NCBI GenBank assembly: GCA_001023575.1
Contig: CP011489.1
Location: 1,859,001 to 1,923,000 of the forward strand
Direction: 5' to 3'
Length of the DNA: 64,000 nucleotides
Source of the DNA: Actinobacteria bacterium IMCC26256
GTDB taxonomy: Bacteria; Actinomycetota; Acidimicrobiia; IMCC26256
Shown here: in pieces, positions 52,545-61,097 of the stretch
How positions within the stretch are numbered: position 1 is the stretch's first letter
Layout of the letters: each line of letters opens with the position of its first letter
Made by a program: the position numbers and the translations under genes
Notes under the pieces: model-generated
What the model was told of the DNA's origin: nothing
Seen by the model: the letters and a program-made list of their open reading frames with translations, nothing else
Databases searched by the model: none

Positions 52545-53746
52545 AATATTTGAAGCCTGATTGGGTTCCCGACTGGGTTGGCATCTCGGCCGACGGTCGA
52601 GTCTCTTGGTATGACGGCGGAGCAAAGGGAGTCGGTACTCGTCGCCAGAAGCGTTGCGGAGATACGGAGAAGGCCGAGGTCGCGGCCCTTGCTCTCGTTA
52701 AGAACGCCGAGCGCACAGCGGGACTGCAAGTCGGTCCCGGTGTGACGTGGGCGGACATTTGTCAAGCATGGACCGATGCGCACGACGGTCTCATCGTCGA
52801 GGGCACCATGCGCCGGCGGCTCACCGCAATCAACGCGTGGATAGTCCCGAACGCTGGGGCCGTGACCGTCGGCGACACGAGCCTCTCGACGCTGCTACTC
52901 GTAGGCGACGCGCTCGTGAGCGCGCGTACCGGGCGTTCAAACTTTGACTCGACCACCCAAGCGATGTCCGTCATCGCGGACTGGGCCCGCGAACGCGACT
53001 GGCTGCCAGCAGATCCGTTCGGTTCAGACGGCGACCGCAAGCGGGCACTGCGTCGACTGCGCCGCAAACTCGCCGACCCATCGAAGCGCGCCTCCACCGA
53101 CGACGACGACGACGATCAGGGCATCGAGTTTCATCAGGTCCCAACGTGGAAGGAAGTCGTGAGCTTCGCCGACGCGGTGGCCGATCGCGTCGGTGGTATC
53201 ACCAAGTCACGTGAGATCGGCATCCTCTACGGCCGTGCGATCCGAGTCGCAGCGGGAACCGGTCTGCGCCAGTGTGAGCTCCTCGCTCTCACCGCTGAGC
53301 GCGTCGACATGACAACCGGCCTCATCACAGTGGACCGTCAGCTCGACCGCTACACAAAGTGGAAAGGCGGCGAAATGCCGACAGCGGCTCCGAAGTATGA
53401 CAAGCGACGTCAGGTCCTCGCATGGGACAAGGTGCGCCGGGACCTCAAAGCCCTCATCGACGCGGCCGGCGATGACGGCATCCTGATCCCGCCGTTCGCG
53501 CAACAGGCATGGTGGGCCGACGCGTGGGGGCGCACGCTGCACGCCAGCCGCGAAGCGATCGGATGGGGATGGCCGCCACACTGGCTGCGACACCACTACG
53601 GCTCGTTCTCGGTAGCCCCGCGAGAAGTTGGCGGTTTCGGTTTGTCGCACGCCGAGCTCCAGCACAGCTTGGGCCACAAGTCCCTCACGACGACGCTCGA
53701 GACTTACATCCAGCCGACGCGTAGCGCGTCCGGGTGGGTCAAGTAG
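52541..53746 (+). CDS. Tyrosine-type site-specific integrase
   Basis: 401 residues from the ATG at 52541, with GAGGGAG seven bases upstream. The N-terminal part is an arm-binding-like domain, then a core-binding domain (TWADICQAWTDAHDG), an acidic insert (TDDDDDD) and the catalytic domain. Catalytic residues: R in AGTGLRQCELLAL (about 241), HxxR in HWLRHHYGS (about 347), H in LGHKSLTTTLE and Y in ETYIQPT (about 388). All are present, so the enzyme should be active. It reads out of the disrupted acyl-CoA dehydrogenase into the element. Confidence 0.92.
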   Translation: MKYLKPDWVPDWVGISADGRVSWYDGGAKGVGTRRQKRCGDTEKAEVAALALVKNAERTAGLQVGPGVTWADICQAWTDAHDGLIVEGTMRRRLTAINAWIVPNAGAVTVGDTSLSTLLLVGDALVSARTGRSNFDSTTQAMSVIADWARERDWLPADPFGSDGDRKRALRRLRRKLADPSKRASTDDDDDDQGIEFHQVPTWKEVVSFADAVADRVGGITKSREIGILYGRAIRVAAGTGLRQCELLALTAERVDMTTGLITVDRQLDRYTKWKGGEMPTAAPKYDKRRQVLAWDKVRRDLKALIDAAGDDGILIPPFAQQAWWADAWGRTLHASREAIGWGWPPHWLRHHYGSFSVAPREVGGFGLSHAELQHSLGHKSLTTTLETYIQPTRSASGWVK

Positions 53747-54020
53747 CGAGCCCGGGGACACATTCAGAGGGCGCGCTCGGCTTAGTCGCGATGCGATGTC
53801 GCCGAGTGGCTGCGCACTTATGTCTGCGACTCCGTGCCGGCGTCGACCTGACTCAATCTCAGCAATTTTAGACCGAGGCGAGCGACGATGAACCTGCTGT
53901 TACGTGGCCTGATGCCCCACGCTTCGTGCATTAGCGCCCGCGACCACGAATGATCACGTGGAGGTGCGCATTTAGATCGACGAGACCCCCGGCTCGGCGG
54001 ACCTGGGTGGGAGTGCGAAA

Positions 54021-54989
54021 GTGCCCATGCTCTTGCCTGCAAGTCCCCTGCAGAACGGGGATCGTCTGACGTTCGGAGGCGTGGACCTGTCACTTGTGGT
54101 CCGTGTCGCGCACTATCGGAAGGTGCCAAACAATCGATTTAATAGCGAGCATCAACCAAACTTCCCGGTGACGGAACGTCTGCGACGAGTGCTGCAAGCT
54201 GGTTGCATACTCCGACGACGCATTTCGGTGAAACACTTCGGACTCTTCTCCTCCGAGGGGATCGCCGCCAACGCAGCCTCGCTGATCATTGTGGCGTTAG
54301 TCGTCGATGTCACCCTGCTGCCAAGGGTCTTCTGGTGGTGGTACGCAGCAGACCCCTGGGTGTACCGATTCGCGATCGCCTTAGCCGCGCTGATCGGTAT
54401 GACGGCGATCATTGTCCTGCATGAGGTCAGCCATGCCCTTTTCGTTGCATGGCGGGGAGCGAAAGTTGTGATTCGAATCTCTGCTGGCTTTGGCTACGTC
54501 GAGACAGAAGGTGACTTCTCGTCCGCAGCGATCATGGCTGGACCATTCGCGAACCTGTGTTTTGGTTTCATGCTCATAGGCGTTGTCCGAGCGGATTGGC
54601 TGTCGTTTCTTCCACTGTTAGGGGTCGTCTTGGTCAAATGGCTAGCAGTGATGTCAATACTTCTTGGGTTCGGGAATCTCCTCCCGCTGCCACCGCTCGA
54701 CGGGTACCGGCTCCTGCAGCGTGCAATCGGTAACGTCCCAATCGGTCTCGTCAGCACGAGATCGCTCGTCGTTTCGGCCGTCAGTCTGGCGGTAGCCGTC
54801 GCCTTATTCATCATCGCTCTCGGCGGGCCCGTCGTGATCTCGCTCGAGTCGATGCTGTTCGTCGTCTTGGCCCTGATCGAGTTGGGTCCTCTCGTCGTTT
54901 CCTGTTGGAAACTACGAGCTGGCAAAGCCTCACGCACTAGCGACCTTTTGCGCTCGCGTCATGAAAGTGACCCCATACGCCGGAACTGA
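54021..54989 (+). CDS. M50-type (site-2 protease-like) membrane metalloprotease
   Basis: 322 residues. A soluble N-terminal part (about 1-75) precedes five or six membrane helices. Zinc motif VLHEVSHALF (HExxH, about 134-138) lies in one helix and the third ligand in NLLPLPPLDGYRL (about 218-230), the paired motifs of M50 proteases. These cut membrane proteins within the bilayer, often releasing sigma factors or regulators. The start is GTG 54021 or ATG 54027; the 274 bases before it hold no supported gene. It is next to the integrase and could process element-encoded or host membrane proteins. Confidence 0.82.
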   Translation: MPMLLPASPLQNGDRLTFGGVDLSLVVRVAHYRKVPNNRFNSEHQPNFPVTERLRRVLQAGCILRRRISVKHFGLFSSEGIAANAASLIIVALVVDVTLLPRVFWWWYAADPWVYRFAIALAALIGMTAIIVLHEVSHALFVAWRGAKVVIRISAGFGYVETEGDFSSAAIMAGPFANLCFGFMLIGVVRADWLSFLPLLGVVLVKWLAVMSILLGFGNLLPLPPLDGYRLLQRAIGNVPIGLVSTRSLVVSAVSLAVAVALFIIALGGPVVISLESMLFVVLALIELGPLVVSCWKLRAGKASRTSDLLRSRHESDPIRRN

Positions 54990-55147
54990 TCGGCTCGTAG
55001 AGTTCTCGCGGACCTGTCACCGCGGGTCGCTTGGCAGCGCTCAACGCGCATGTGCATACTCAAAGAGATTCAGAAGGACACCGTTCGGGTCAAGGATTCC
55101 GAGCGATCTCGGGCGCGTATTCCGAACCCCGAGGGCAGGGTTGAGCG

Positions 55148-55924
55148 ATGAGTGGCGTCGAGCGATTCGGACGGAGCCGCAGCGGTCGACCCGGCGCGTA
55201 CTCGGATCGGGCGCGCTGGCTGTTGCCGATAGCTGTCGCAGCACTTTTGCTGTCGTGGCCCGCGGTGCTCGGTATGACTAAGCACAGCGGGTCCAGCGCA
55301 CCCCCTGTTAGGCCGGTTGTAACGCCGTGGGTGCTTGATCCGCCCGTCGGGCAACGGCTCACCGGTCCGTTTGACCTCGCGGTGCTGGTTGACGAATCCG
55401 CGAGCACGAATTCGTCGGATCCGGGTGGTGCAAGATGGGTCCAGTTCAGCGAGTTGGTTCGCTGGCTCGCGCTCTACGGCCGAGGAGACCGCATCGGGGT
55501 CAGCGCATTCACGACGACCGCATCGCCGATGTCGCTGAGCGTCCCGTCCGAAGGTCTCGCAAAGAGCCGGCCGCACGTGGCAACCGGGAACGGCACTGAC
55601 GTGCTTCCGGCGGCACGCGTGGCTCGGCAGGCGTTCGGTGCGACCCCGCCGACAAGCCGGCGGGTCGTGCTCTTCATCACCGATGGGGCCAGTGACCACG
55701 TCCCCGAGGCCCTCCGGGCCGTCCGTGGAGCCGACGTATGGGTCTTCGGCTTGAACGGAGATGGAACCTGGTCGAAGGCACAGAGAGTCTGGGGCCGAGG
55801 CATCCGATCGATTGCGATCGACGGCACCAGCAAGTCGATCGCGTCGGCGGAGGCCAAGCTCCTCGAGGATCTCACCGGCCAATCGGTCACCACGCACGAA
55901 GCCCCTCGGGTGAACGCCCCCTGA
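55148..55924 (+). CDS. Membrane-anchored VWA-domain protein
   Basis: 258 residues. An N-terminal anchor (WLLPIAVAALLLSWPAVLG, about 24-42) is followed by an extracytoplasmic von Willebrand A domain with a full MIDAS: DxSxS in VLVDESAST (about 80), T in GNGTDVLPA and D in LFITDGASDH. It would bind a metal and a protein ligand outside the membrane. It is the first gene of a four-gene plus-strand cluster, 39 bases before the next gene. The ATG has an AGGG ribosome site. VWA partners often assemble multi-protein surface complexes. Confidence 0.82.
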   Translation: MSGVERFGRSRSGRPGAYSDRARWLLPIAVAALLLSWPAVLGMTKHSGSSAPPVRPVVTPWVLDPPVGQRLTGPFDLAVLVDESASTNSSDPGGARWVQFSELVRWLALYGRGDRIGVSAFTTTASPMSLSVPSEGLAKSRPHVATGNGTDVLPAARVARQAFGATPPTSRRVVLFITDGASDHVPEALRAVRGADVWVFGLNGDGTWSKAQRVWGRGIRSIAIDGTSKSIASAEAKLLEDLTGQSVTTHEAPRVNAP

Positions 55925-55963
55925 GACCTGTCACTAAGTCGGCTGACCCGTGCCTTTATCGGC

Positions 55964-56734
55964 ATGAGAATAAAAAAGAGCACACCCAGGAACACCCAAC
56001 ACGCGTCACCTAACTTCGAACAGTCACTCGAACGCGAGGACCGTCGGAGCCGCAACCTCGCAGCTCGTGCCGCGGTGACGCTGCTCGCGATCGGTCTCAG
56101 CGCGTGCGGCGGTTCTACGACAACCGCACAGTCTGGAGGACGACTCATCGACGCAGAAGTACCTGGTCAAACCGTGGTTGTAGTCCCCACCGGTTGGCGC
56201 GGCGACCTCGCCGGCCTTTTCGGAGCCGACAAATCCGTAACCAACGTAGAGGTCATAGCGGTTGGTCCTGAAGGCTCTCCGCTCGCCATCGGCGCAGCAA
56301 ATCTCGGCGACGGCGGTGCTACGAACCCAGCAGTGGAGGAAGCGCAACGAAGTGCCGGTGTAGCAGATCTTGCTTTGCTCAACATTCCCGACGGTACGGG
56401 TTACGGGGACCTGCTCGCTGGCGCCCGCTCAGCTTTCCAGGCTCACCCGAACCCGGTGCGCGTTGTCCTTTTGTCGACTGGCTGCTTGGACATCGCGGGC
56501 CAAACCCTGACAGGGGCCGATCTGAGCACTCCGCAGGCAATCGAGACTGCAGCCAACGCGTTCGCAGGGGCTGGCCTCCTCGGGATGCAGGGAAAGGGCC
56601 TGCTCGTCATGGGCGGCCTCGGAGCCTGTAGTGCTGGAGGCTCTGACCGAACATCAAGAGCAGCGCTTGGTGCTCGACTATGCGCTCTCACCCAAGTGCC
56701 GTGCAAATCTTTAGAGACGGAGGCCACCCGATGA
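55964..56734 (+). CDS. Lipoprotein of unknown function in the VWA operon
   Basis: 256 residues. A long charged N-terminus (about 32 residues) leads to a hydrophobic core and lipobox IGLSACGG; the mature protein would be attached to the outer face of the membrane. The body has an alternating strand/helix pattern (QTVVVVPTGWRGD, NVEVIAVG, PVRVVLLSTGCLDIAG, GLLVMGGLGACSAGG) suggestive of an α/β Rossmann-like fold and contains four cysteines in its second half. No family recognised. The stop overlaps the next start (ATGA). Confidence 0.7.
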   Translation: MRIKKSTPRNTQHASPNFEQSLEREDRRSRNLAARAAVTLLAIGLSACGGSTTTAQSGGRLIDAEVPGQTVVVVPTGWRGDLAGLFGADKSVTNVEVIAVGPEGSPLAIGAANLGDGGATNPAVEEAQRSAGVADLALLNIPDGTGYGDLLAGARSAFQAHPNPVRVVLLSTGCLDIAGQTLTGADLSTPQAIETAANAFAGAGLLGMQGKGLLVMGGLGACSAGGSDRTSRAALGARLCALTQVPCKSLETEATR

Positions 56735-57972
56735 GCCTTTTAATCCTCCTCCTGGTGACGACGGGCGTTGGTGCCCTAGTGAGCTCAGTTCGCCGTCGCA
56801 GTGGGCGTGGATTGCCTGTCGGTCGCGCGCGCACTGCAATCCGACGGAGAGCGGACCGAAACCAGCCAGACGCGGCGAACACCCGCCTACTCGCGGCCGG
56901 GTTTGCCTCGCAGGTAGCTTCGCCACTCCTCGCGAGAGCGGCCTCCACTGTGAGAAGTGCTGACGGCAAGCGTTCAGTCCTAGAGAGACGCCTTCGAGCC
57001 GAACAGCACATTCGAGATGACGCTAAAGCCACCGTCGAGCGACTAGGAGCTAATTACGACAATCTCCGCCCGTCGGCCCACCGATGGATGCGCTACGCGA
57101 CATACTCCCTTGTGCTAGTCGCGGATTACGCGTGCGGAGTGGTGATTAGCCGAGGCATGGACTTGGGGTCACTTGACCTCTTGGCCTTCAGTCTCACGCT
57201 TGCGACGTTCCAGTTCTTCGCTGGGAAGATCCTAGGCATCGGACTTAGAAGGCTTGATCTTTCACCCTTCCGCCCCAAGGTCGAGACTGTGGGCGGTGTT
57301 GCGGCCGAGGAGAATGCGGTCTCGGTAGGAGCGGGCGAGGCCGGAAGGACGTGGGTTTCTTGGGCCCTCGTTTTATTCGGGTCGGCAGCTGCGGCCGGAA
57401 TCCTAGCCGCATTATCCGCGAGCCGAAAAATAGCCGAGGACCTTACGTACGCCTCCCTGCTCGCTAGAGCTCGGACTCAGGACGTCCTCTCCGCTGTTAC
57501 GGCAGCGCGTAACGGAGTTCCAGCCCCGCAGCCCAAAGTCGTGCAACTGGTTCATACCTCAATCTGGCTTTACGTCCTGATGTCGACGGTGGCACTAGCA
57601 GGATTCTGTGCGACTCTCTACTGGGCCATGCGGTCCCATCCGGTTGCTCAGCGCCTGGAACTACTGGAAAGTCGTCAGCGGAGGGCGGAGCGCAGGACCG
57701 ACCGAGCGATGAGGCCTCTCGTCAATCGAACGGTTGATGCTGCTAGAGCACTGGCGGTTTATCACGCGTCAATCGCAGAGATCGGTGAGAGGCTGGGGAA
57801 TGGCGCAACTGAGGAGGAAATGCCAGCATGGAAGGGGGTCTTCGCAACCGCTAGCCAAATTGAAGAGGACCACCAAAAGTGCCTAAAACTGCTCGACAAG
57901 TTCGACACGCAACGTCAGCACCCAAACCCAGTCGTGTCCATCACGTCATCGGCTGAGGAGGAAGAAGCATGA
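56731..57972 (+). CDS. Multi-pass membrane protein of unknown function in the VWA operon
   Basis: 413 residues. One N-terminal helix (SLLILLLVTTGVGALVSS), a basic linker, a helical segment (KRSVLERRLRAEQHIRDDAKATVERL), two helices (about 125-175), one at WVSWALVLFGSAAAAGILAAL, one at SIWLYVLMSTVALAGFCATLYWAM, then a long cytoplasmic coiled-coil-like tail (RLELLESRQRRAERRTDRAMRP). It lacks MotA or ZorA signatures. The ATG at 56731 overlaps the lipoprotein stop, so an upstream in-frame start at 56680 is unlikely. It overlaps the OmpA-like gene by ATGA. It is probably the membrane hub of the operon. Confidence 0.7.
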   Translation: MSLLILLLVTTGVGALVSSVRRRSGRGLPVGRARTAIRRRADRNQPDAANTRLLAAGFASQVASPLLARAASTVRSADGKRSVLERRLRAEQHIRDDAKATVERLGANYDNLRPSAHRWMRYATYSLVLVADYACGVVISRGMDLGSLDLLAFSLTLATFQFFAGKILGIGLRRLDLSPFRPKVETVGGVAAEENAVSVGAGEAGRTWVSWALVLFGSAAAAGILAALSASRKIAEDLTYASLLARARTQDVLSAVTAARNGVPAPQPKVVQLVHTSIWLYVLMSTVALAGFCATLYWAMRSHPVAQRLELLESRQRRAERRTDRAMRPLVNRTVDAARALAVYHASIAEIGERLGNGATEEEMPAWKGVFATASQIEEDHQKCLKLLDKFDTQRQHPNPVVSITSSAEEEEA

Positions 57973-58580
57973 GTTCTCCCAATGCGCGACGCCTGGCGGG
58001 ATTCGCCGGTTCCCGGCGGGAGGTGTGGCGTTCGACGTTGATTGTCGCGCTAGCACTCTGCGCCGCCACGGCGTGCGCGACCAGGACGGAAGACAGCGCA
58101 TCAGGCAACTCGACGGGCAGTGATTCCAGCGGGACGGCGTTCTCGCTCCCTCGCGGGACTGGGAACACGTTCCGCCTTCCGCCTGGTTCGACAGTCAAGT
58201 TCATGCTTGAAGGACGAACCCATATGGCAGTGGTCACGGTGGAGTTCGATGCGCTGGGGTTCGGCTTGGATCAAGCGAGACCGGTTGACGAAGCCGCGGC
58301 TGTGACGCTGTTGCGAGGTGCGCTTACTGCGGCCGGCCGGCCGTACGAACTGCGCTTAGCTCAAAGAGTTGAAGTGTTCGGTTACGCATCGGCCGAAGGT
58401 ACTCCACAGCACAATCTGGAACTGTCCCAGCGACGCGCGGATTGGGTATGCGGCGAAGTAGCGCGATTGGGCGCAGCCCACCTGACCTGTCAGGGACGCG
58501 GAGTTAGCGACTTCCCACCGTCCGGACCCGGCCCCGAAGACCGACGGGTGGAGATCCGCGTCGTGGCAACTACTGGTTAA
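57969..58580 (+). CDS. OmpA/MotB-like lipoprotein
   Basis: 203 residues. A signal sequence ends in a lipobox ATAC (residue about 37), then a Ser/Gly-rich linker, then an OmpA-like peptidoglycan-associated domain: VTVEFDALGFGLD, VEVFGYASAEGTPQHNLELSQRRADWVCGEVARLG, GRGVSDFPP and DRRVEIRV. The NxxLSxxRA...R pattern that contacts diaminopimelate is recognisable. It would tie the complex to peptidoglycan. OmpA-like domains on lipoproteins are less common in Gram-positive envelopes. Last gene of the operon, 24 bases from the convergent STAND gene. Confidence 0.82.
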   Translation: MSSPNARRLAGFAGSRREVWRSTLIVALALCAATACATRTEDSASGNSTGSDSSGTAFSLPRGTGNTFRLPPGSTVKFMLEGRTHMAVVTVEFDALGFGLDQARPVDEAAAVTLLRGALTAAGRPYELRLAQRVEVFGYASAEGTPQHNLELSQRRADWVCGEVARLGAAHLTCQGRGVSDFPPSGPGPEDRRVEIRVVATTG

Positions 58581-58603
58581 GCAGTCTCATCAACGGACGC
58601 GGC

Positions 58604-60892
58604 TTAAGTGCCTTCGACTGCGTCCGCGTCCTCTTGTCGGCCGACCCGCCTGAGCTGGGTTGCGAGCGAGGAGCGGGTGTTGAGGGTGTACGGGTCGTCG
58701 GGTCCGAGAACCCTTGCACTATCTTCGAGGAGTTCGGTGAAGAGTTGGATCGCGTGTTCGCGGTCTCCGTTGTCGCCGATCGCTAACGCGAGGTTGTGAC
58801 GGGTGCTGAGAGTGGCCCGGTTGTCGGGTCCCGGATCGACGATCCGGATGGCGAGGACTGCCTCGAAGTGTGGGATCGCTTCCGCGTTACGGCCGGCCCG
58901 CACGAGTTGGGTTGCGAGCGAGTGGCGGGTGTTGAGGGTGTACGGGTCGTCGGGTCCGAGAACCCTTGCACTATCTTCGAGGAGTTCGGTGAAGAGTTGG
59001 ATCGCGTGTTCGCGGTCTCCGTTGTCGCCGATCGCTAACGCGAGGTTGTGACGGGTGGTAAGAGTGGCCCGGTTGTCGGGTCCCGGATCGACGATCCGGA
59101 TGGCGAGGACTGCCTCGAAGTGTGGGATCGCTTCCGCGTTACGGCCGGCCCGCACGAGTTGGATTGCGAGCCAGTCGCGGGTGTTGAGGGTGTACGGGTC
59201 GTCGGGTCCGAGAACCCTTGCACTATCTTCGAGGAGTTCGGTGAAGAGTTGGATCGCGTGTTCGCGGTCTCCGTTGTCGCCGATCGCTAACGCGAGGTTG
59301 TGACGGGTGCTGAGAGTGGCCCGGTTGTCGGGGTTAGAAACTGTGGTGACGAGTTTGAGGAGATTCCTGCATTCGCGGTATGCGTCCTCAGTCGCGGCGC
59401 ATTCAATCAATATCCGCGTCAAGTGCAGACGCGTTTGGATCGTCAGTGGGCCCGGTGTCGGGTCAAGCCGCTCAATATCGCTGAGCACGCCCCGTGCCGC
59501 TTCGCAAACATCTTGACTGACGGCGTGTTGGCGAGCGTTGCTCGCCCACTCGCGGTCATGGAAGAGCTGCCAAGCGACACCTGCTGCGACTTTTCTCCGA
59601 GCGGTTCTGGCGGTGCCTGGTGCCACGAGGGCCACCGACCGGCTGAGGTGCCAAGGAATGCGGAGGCGTTGATCTGGGTCGAGTTCGTTGAACACGTCAG
59701 CTGATACTGACCATTGGGCGGCCGCGAGATGGGCATCACTGGCACGGTTCTTCTGCATGCTGGAGCGCTCTTCCGACAGCATGAATTCGGCGAGCGACTG
59801 GTGGTAGCAGGCCCACCGGTCGTCAGGAAGGAGCCTCAGCAGGCTACGCGAGGTGGTGAGTAATTTCGGGATCGCATTTCGCTCGAGTTGAGTGAGAGCT
59901 TGCAACTCGGGTTGCGTCACCCCCTGCGGCCCTGCGGCAGCGACCTGTGTTAGGAGCAGATTGATTGCCTCACCATCGGCGTCCGCTCTCCTCGTGAGTC
60001 TGCTGAGAGCGTTGACGTAGTAGTTGGCCAACGGACTGCCGTCGCCGTCAACAAACGTGTACGGATCTGCCGTCGGATCGTCGCGAAGTTCCGTTGCGAG
60101 GTAACGCGCTACCAAGAAGCACCCGTCAGCAACCTCACTGGCAGCCGAGATCATCGATGCAGCGGGAGTTCTATCGAGTTGTAGCGTGAGGTACGCGGTG
60201 ATGCTCTCGCGCGTGTCCTCTCTCGCCAGGTCAATTACTGTCACGGCTTCGTAGTCCGGCTCGTCGGTCCAGTGTTCGGGACGCGTCGCTACAATCCAGC
60301 GAAGTCCAAGAGCTGATCGGCCGTGAAGTAGTCGTGTGACAAATGCTGCGACGGATCCGGCGCTCGCGTCATCGTCCAGACCGTCAGCAATGACAATGGT
60401 TGGTCGTCCGTCGTCACGCTTCGCAGGCGCCAGAACTTTGGACACAACTCTCTCGTAAAGCTCCCAGGTCGGGTCTTTGGTATGGGCTTCTTGATGAATT
60501 ATGACGTCATCGACTGTGTTGTGCTCGATCACGATATTGAGCGTCTGGTTCACAGCCGCATCGGGGAGCGCCGCTAGTCGTGCATCCGTGTCGTCCTGAT
60601 CCACGGTGCGGCAGTAATCAATGAGTTCATCGATGAGGATCGCTGCGGTCGTTGTGCCTAAGTTTGATGGAAGCCGAAGTACTGCGGCTCCTACCGGCCA
60701 GTTGAGCGCGTCTAGGTGCTCCTGTACCTGAAGGAGGAGTTCCGACTTCCCGGTGCCAGGAGCGCCAACTAGCGCAAGTACCGGCGGGCCCTGGGGCGTG
60801 TCGAGCCACATTTGAACTTGGTCGAGCACGCGAGTTCGGCGAATCCGGTCATTCGCACTATCCGGACGGAGAAACCCAATCTCATCGCCCAT
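58604..60892 (-). CDS. STAND/NACHT-like NTPase with TPR tail
   Basis: 762 residues. Walker A is LVGAPGTGKSELLLQ (about 42-56), Walker B TIVIADGLDDD (165-174), and a sensor-like arginine motif RWIVATRPE (198-206), as in STAND NTPases. A winged-helix-like middle (about 300-400) follows, then TPRs from about 480. The TPR unit pairs are 84 residues (LSTRHNLALAIGDNGDREHA; LNTRHSLATQLVRAGRNAEA) and are encoded by near-identical 252-bp DNA repeats. There is no N-terminal effector domain; the P-loop starts at once. STAND-TPR proteins act as switches that sense a trigger through the repeats. Confidence 0.82.
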   Translation of the reverse strand: MGDEIGFLRPDSANDRIRRTRVLDQVQMWLDTPQGPPVLALVGAPGTGKSELLLQVQEHLDALNWPVGAAVLRLPSNLGTTTAAILIDELIDYCRTVDQDDTDARLAALPDAAVNQTLNIVIEHNTVDDVIIHQEAHTKDPTWELYERVVSKVLAPAKRDDGRPTIVIADGLDDDASAGSVAAFVTRLLHGRSALGLRWIVATRPEHWTDEPDYEAVTVIDLAREDTRESITAYLTLQLDRTPAASMISAASEVADGCFLVARYLATELRDDPTADPYTFVDGDGSPLANYYVNALSRLTRRADADGEAINLLLTQVAAAGPQGVTQPELQALTQLERNAIPKLLTTSRSLLRLLPDDRWACYHQSLAEFMLSEERSSMQKNRASDAHLAAAQWSVSADVFNELDPDQRLRIPWHLSRSVALVAPGTARTARRKVAAGVAWQLFHDREWASNARQHAVSQDVCEAARGVLSDIERLDPTPGPLTIQTRLHLTRILIECAATEDAYRECRNLLKLVTTVSNPDNRATLSTRHNLALAIGDNGDREHAIQLFTELLEDSARVLGPDDPYTLNTRDWLAIQLVRAGRNAEAIPHFEAVLAIRIVDPGPDNRATLTTRHNLALAIGDNGDREHAIQLFTELLEDSARVLGPDDPYTLNTRHSLATQLVRAGRNAEAIPHFEAVLAIRIVDPGPDNRATLSTRHNLALAIGDNGDREHAIQLFTELLEDSARVLGPDDPYTLNTRSSLATQLRRVGRQEDADAVEGT
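58646..59332. repeat. 252-bp tandem coding repeats in the STAND gene
   Basis: Two full units (58796-59047 and 59048-59299) differ at only a handful of positions, for example gtgctgag versus gtggtaag and ggcgggtgtt versus cgcgggtgtt regions. A partial unit precedes (from about 58646) and another follows (to about 59332). Each unit encodes 84 residues, two TPRs. The period is a multiple of three, so copy-number change keeps the frame. Confidence 0.9.
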
Positions 60893-61097
60893 GCCCGTAA
60901 TCTAGAGACGCTCAAATTGGTTGTCAAGGTTCAGAACTTTGCGCATGGCAATCTGATTAAGCATGGAGGATGCGAATGAGGTTCTTACTTTGTGCGGACT
61001 GGATGTTCCGCAGTAGCGAAATGGCCTGAGGCAAGGTGCGGGAGCACCAGTGGCACGCCATCGGCCAAGACAAGAACTCTGAGCCGCTGGCGATGAC

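Noticed and set aside
53818-54129. Minus-strand frame with a plausible C-terminal stretch between the integrase and the M50 gene
   Set aside because: It overlaps the M50 gene start, has no ribosome site, and no motif could be recognised.
55070-55897. Long minus-strand frame opposite the VWA gene
   Set aside because: Arg-rich shadow reading in GC-rich DNA; the plus strand has a full MIDAS motif and membrane anchor.
56731-57972. Assignment of the membrane protein plus OmpA-like lipoprotein to Zorya (ZorAB)
   Set aside because: The membrane protein lacks MotA-type signatures, the OmpA-like protein is a lipoprotein rather than a single-pass MotB-like protein, and no ZorC/D/E genes are present.
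58646-59332. Regularly spaced repeats that could suggest a CRISPR array or intergenic satellite
   Set aside because: The unit is 252 bp with no unique spacers, and it encodes paired TPRs in frame within a STAND protein.
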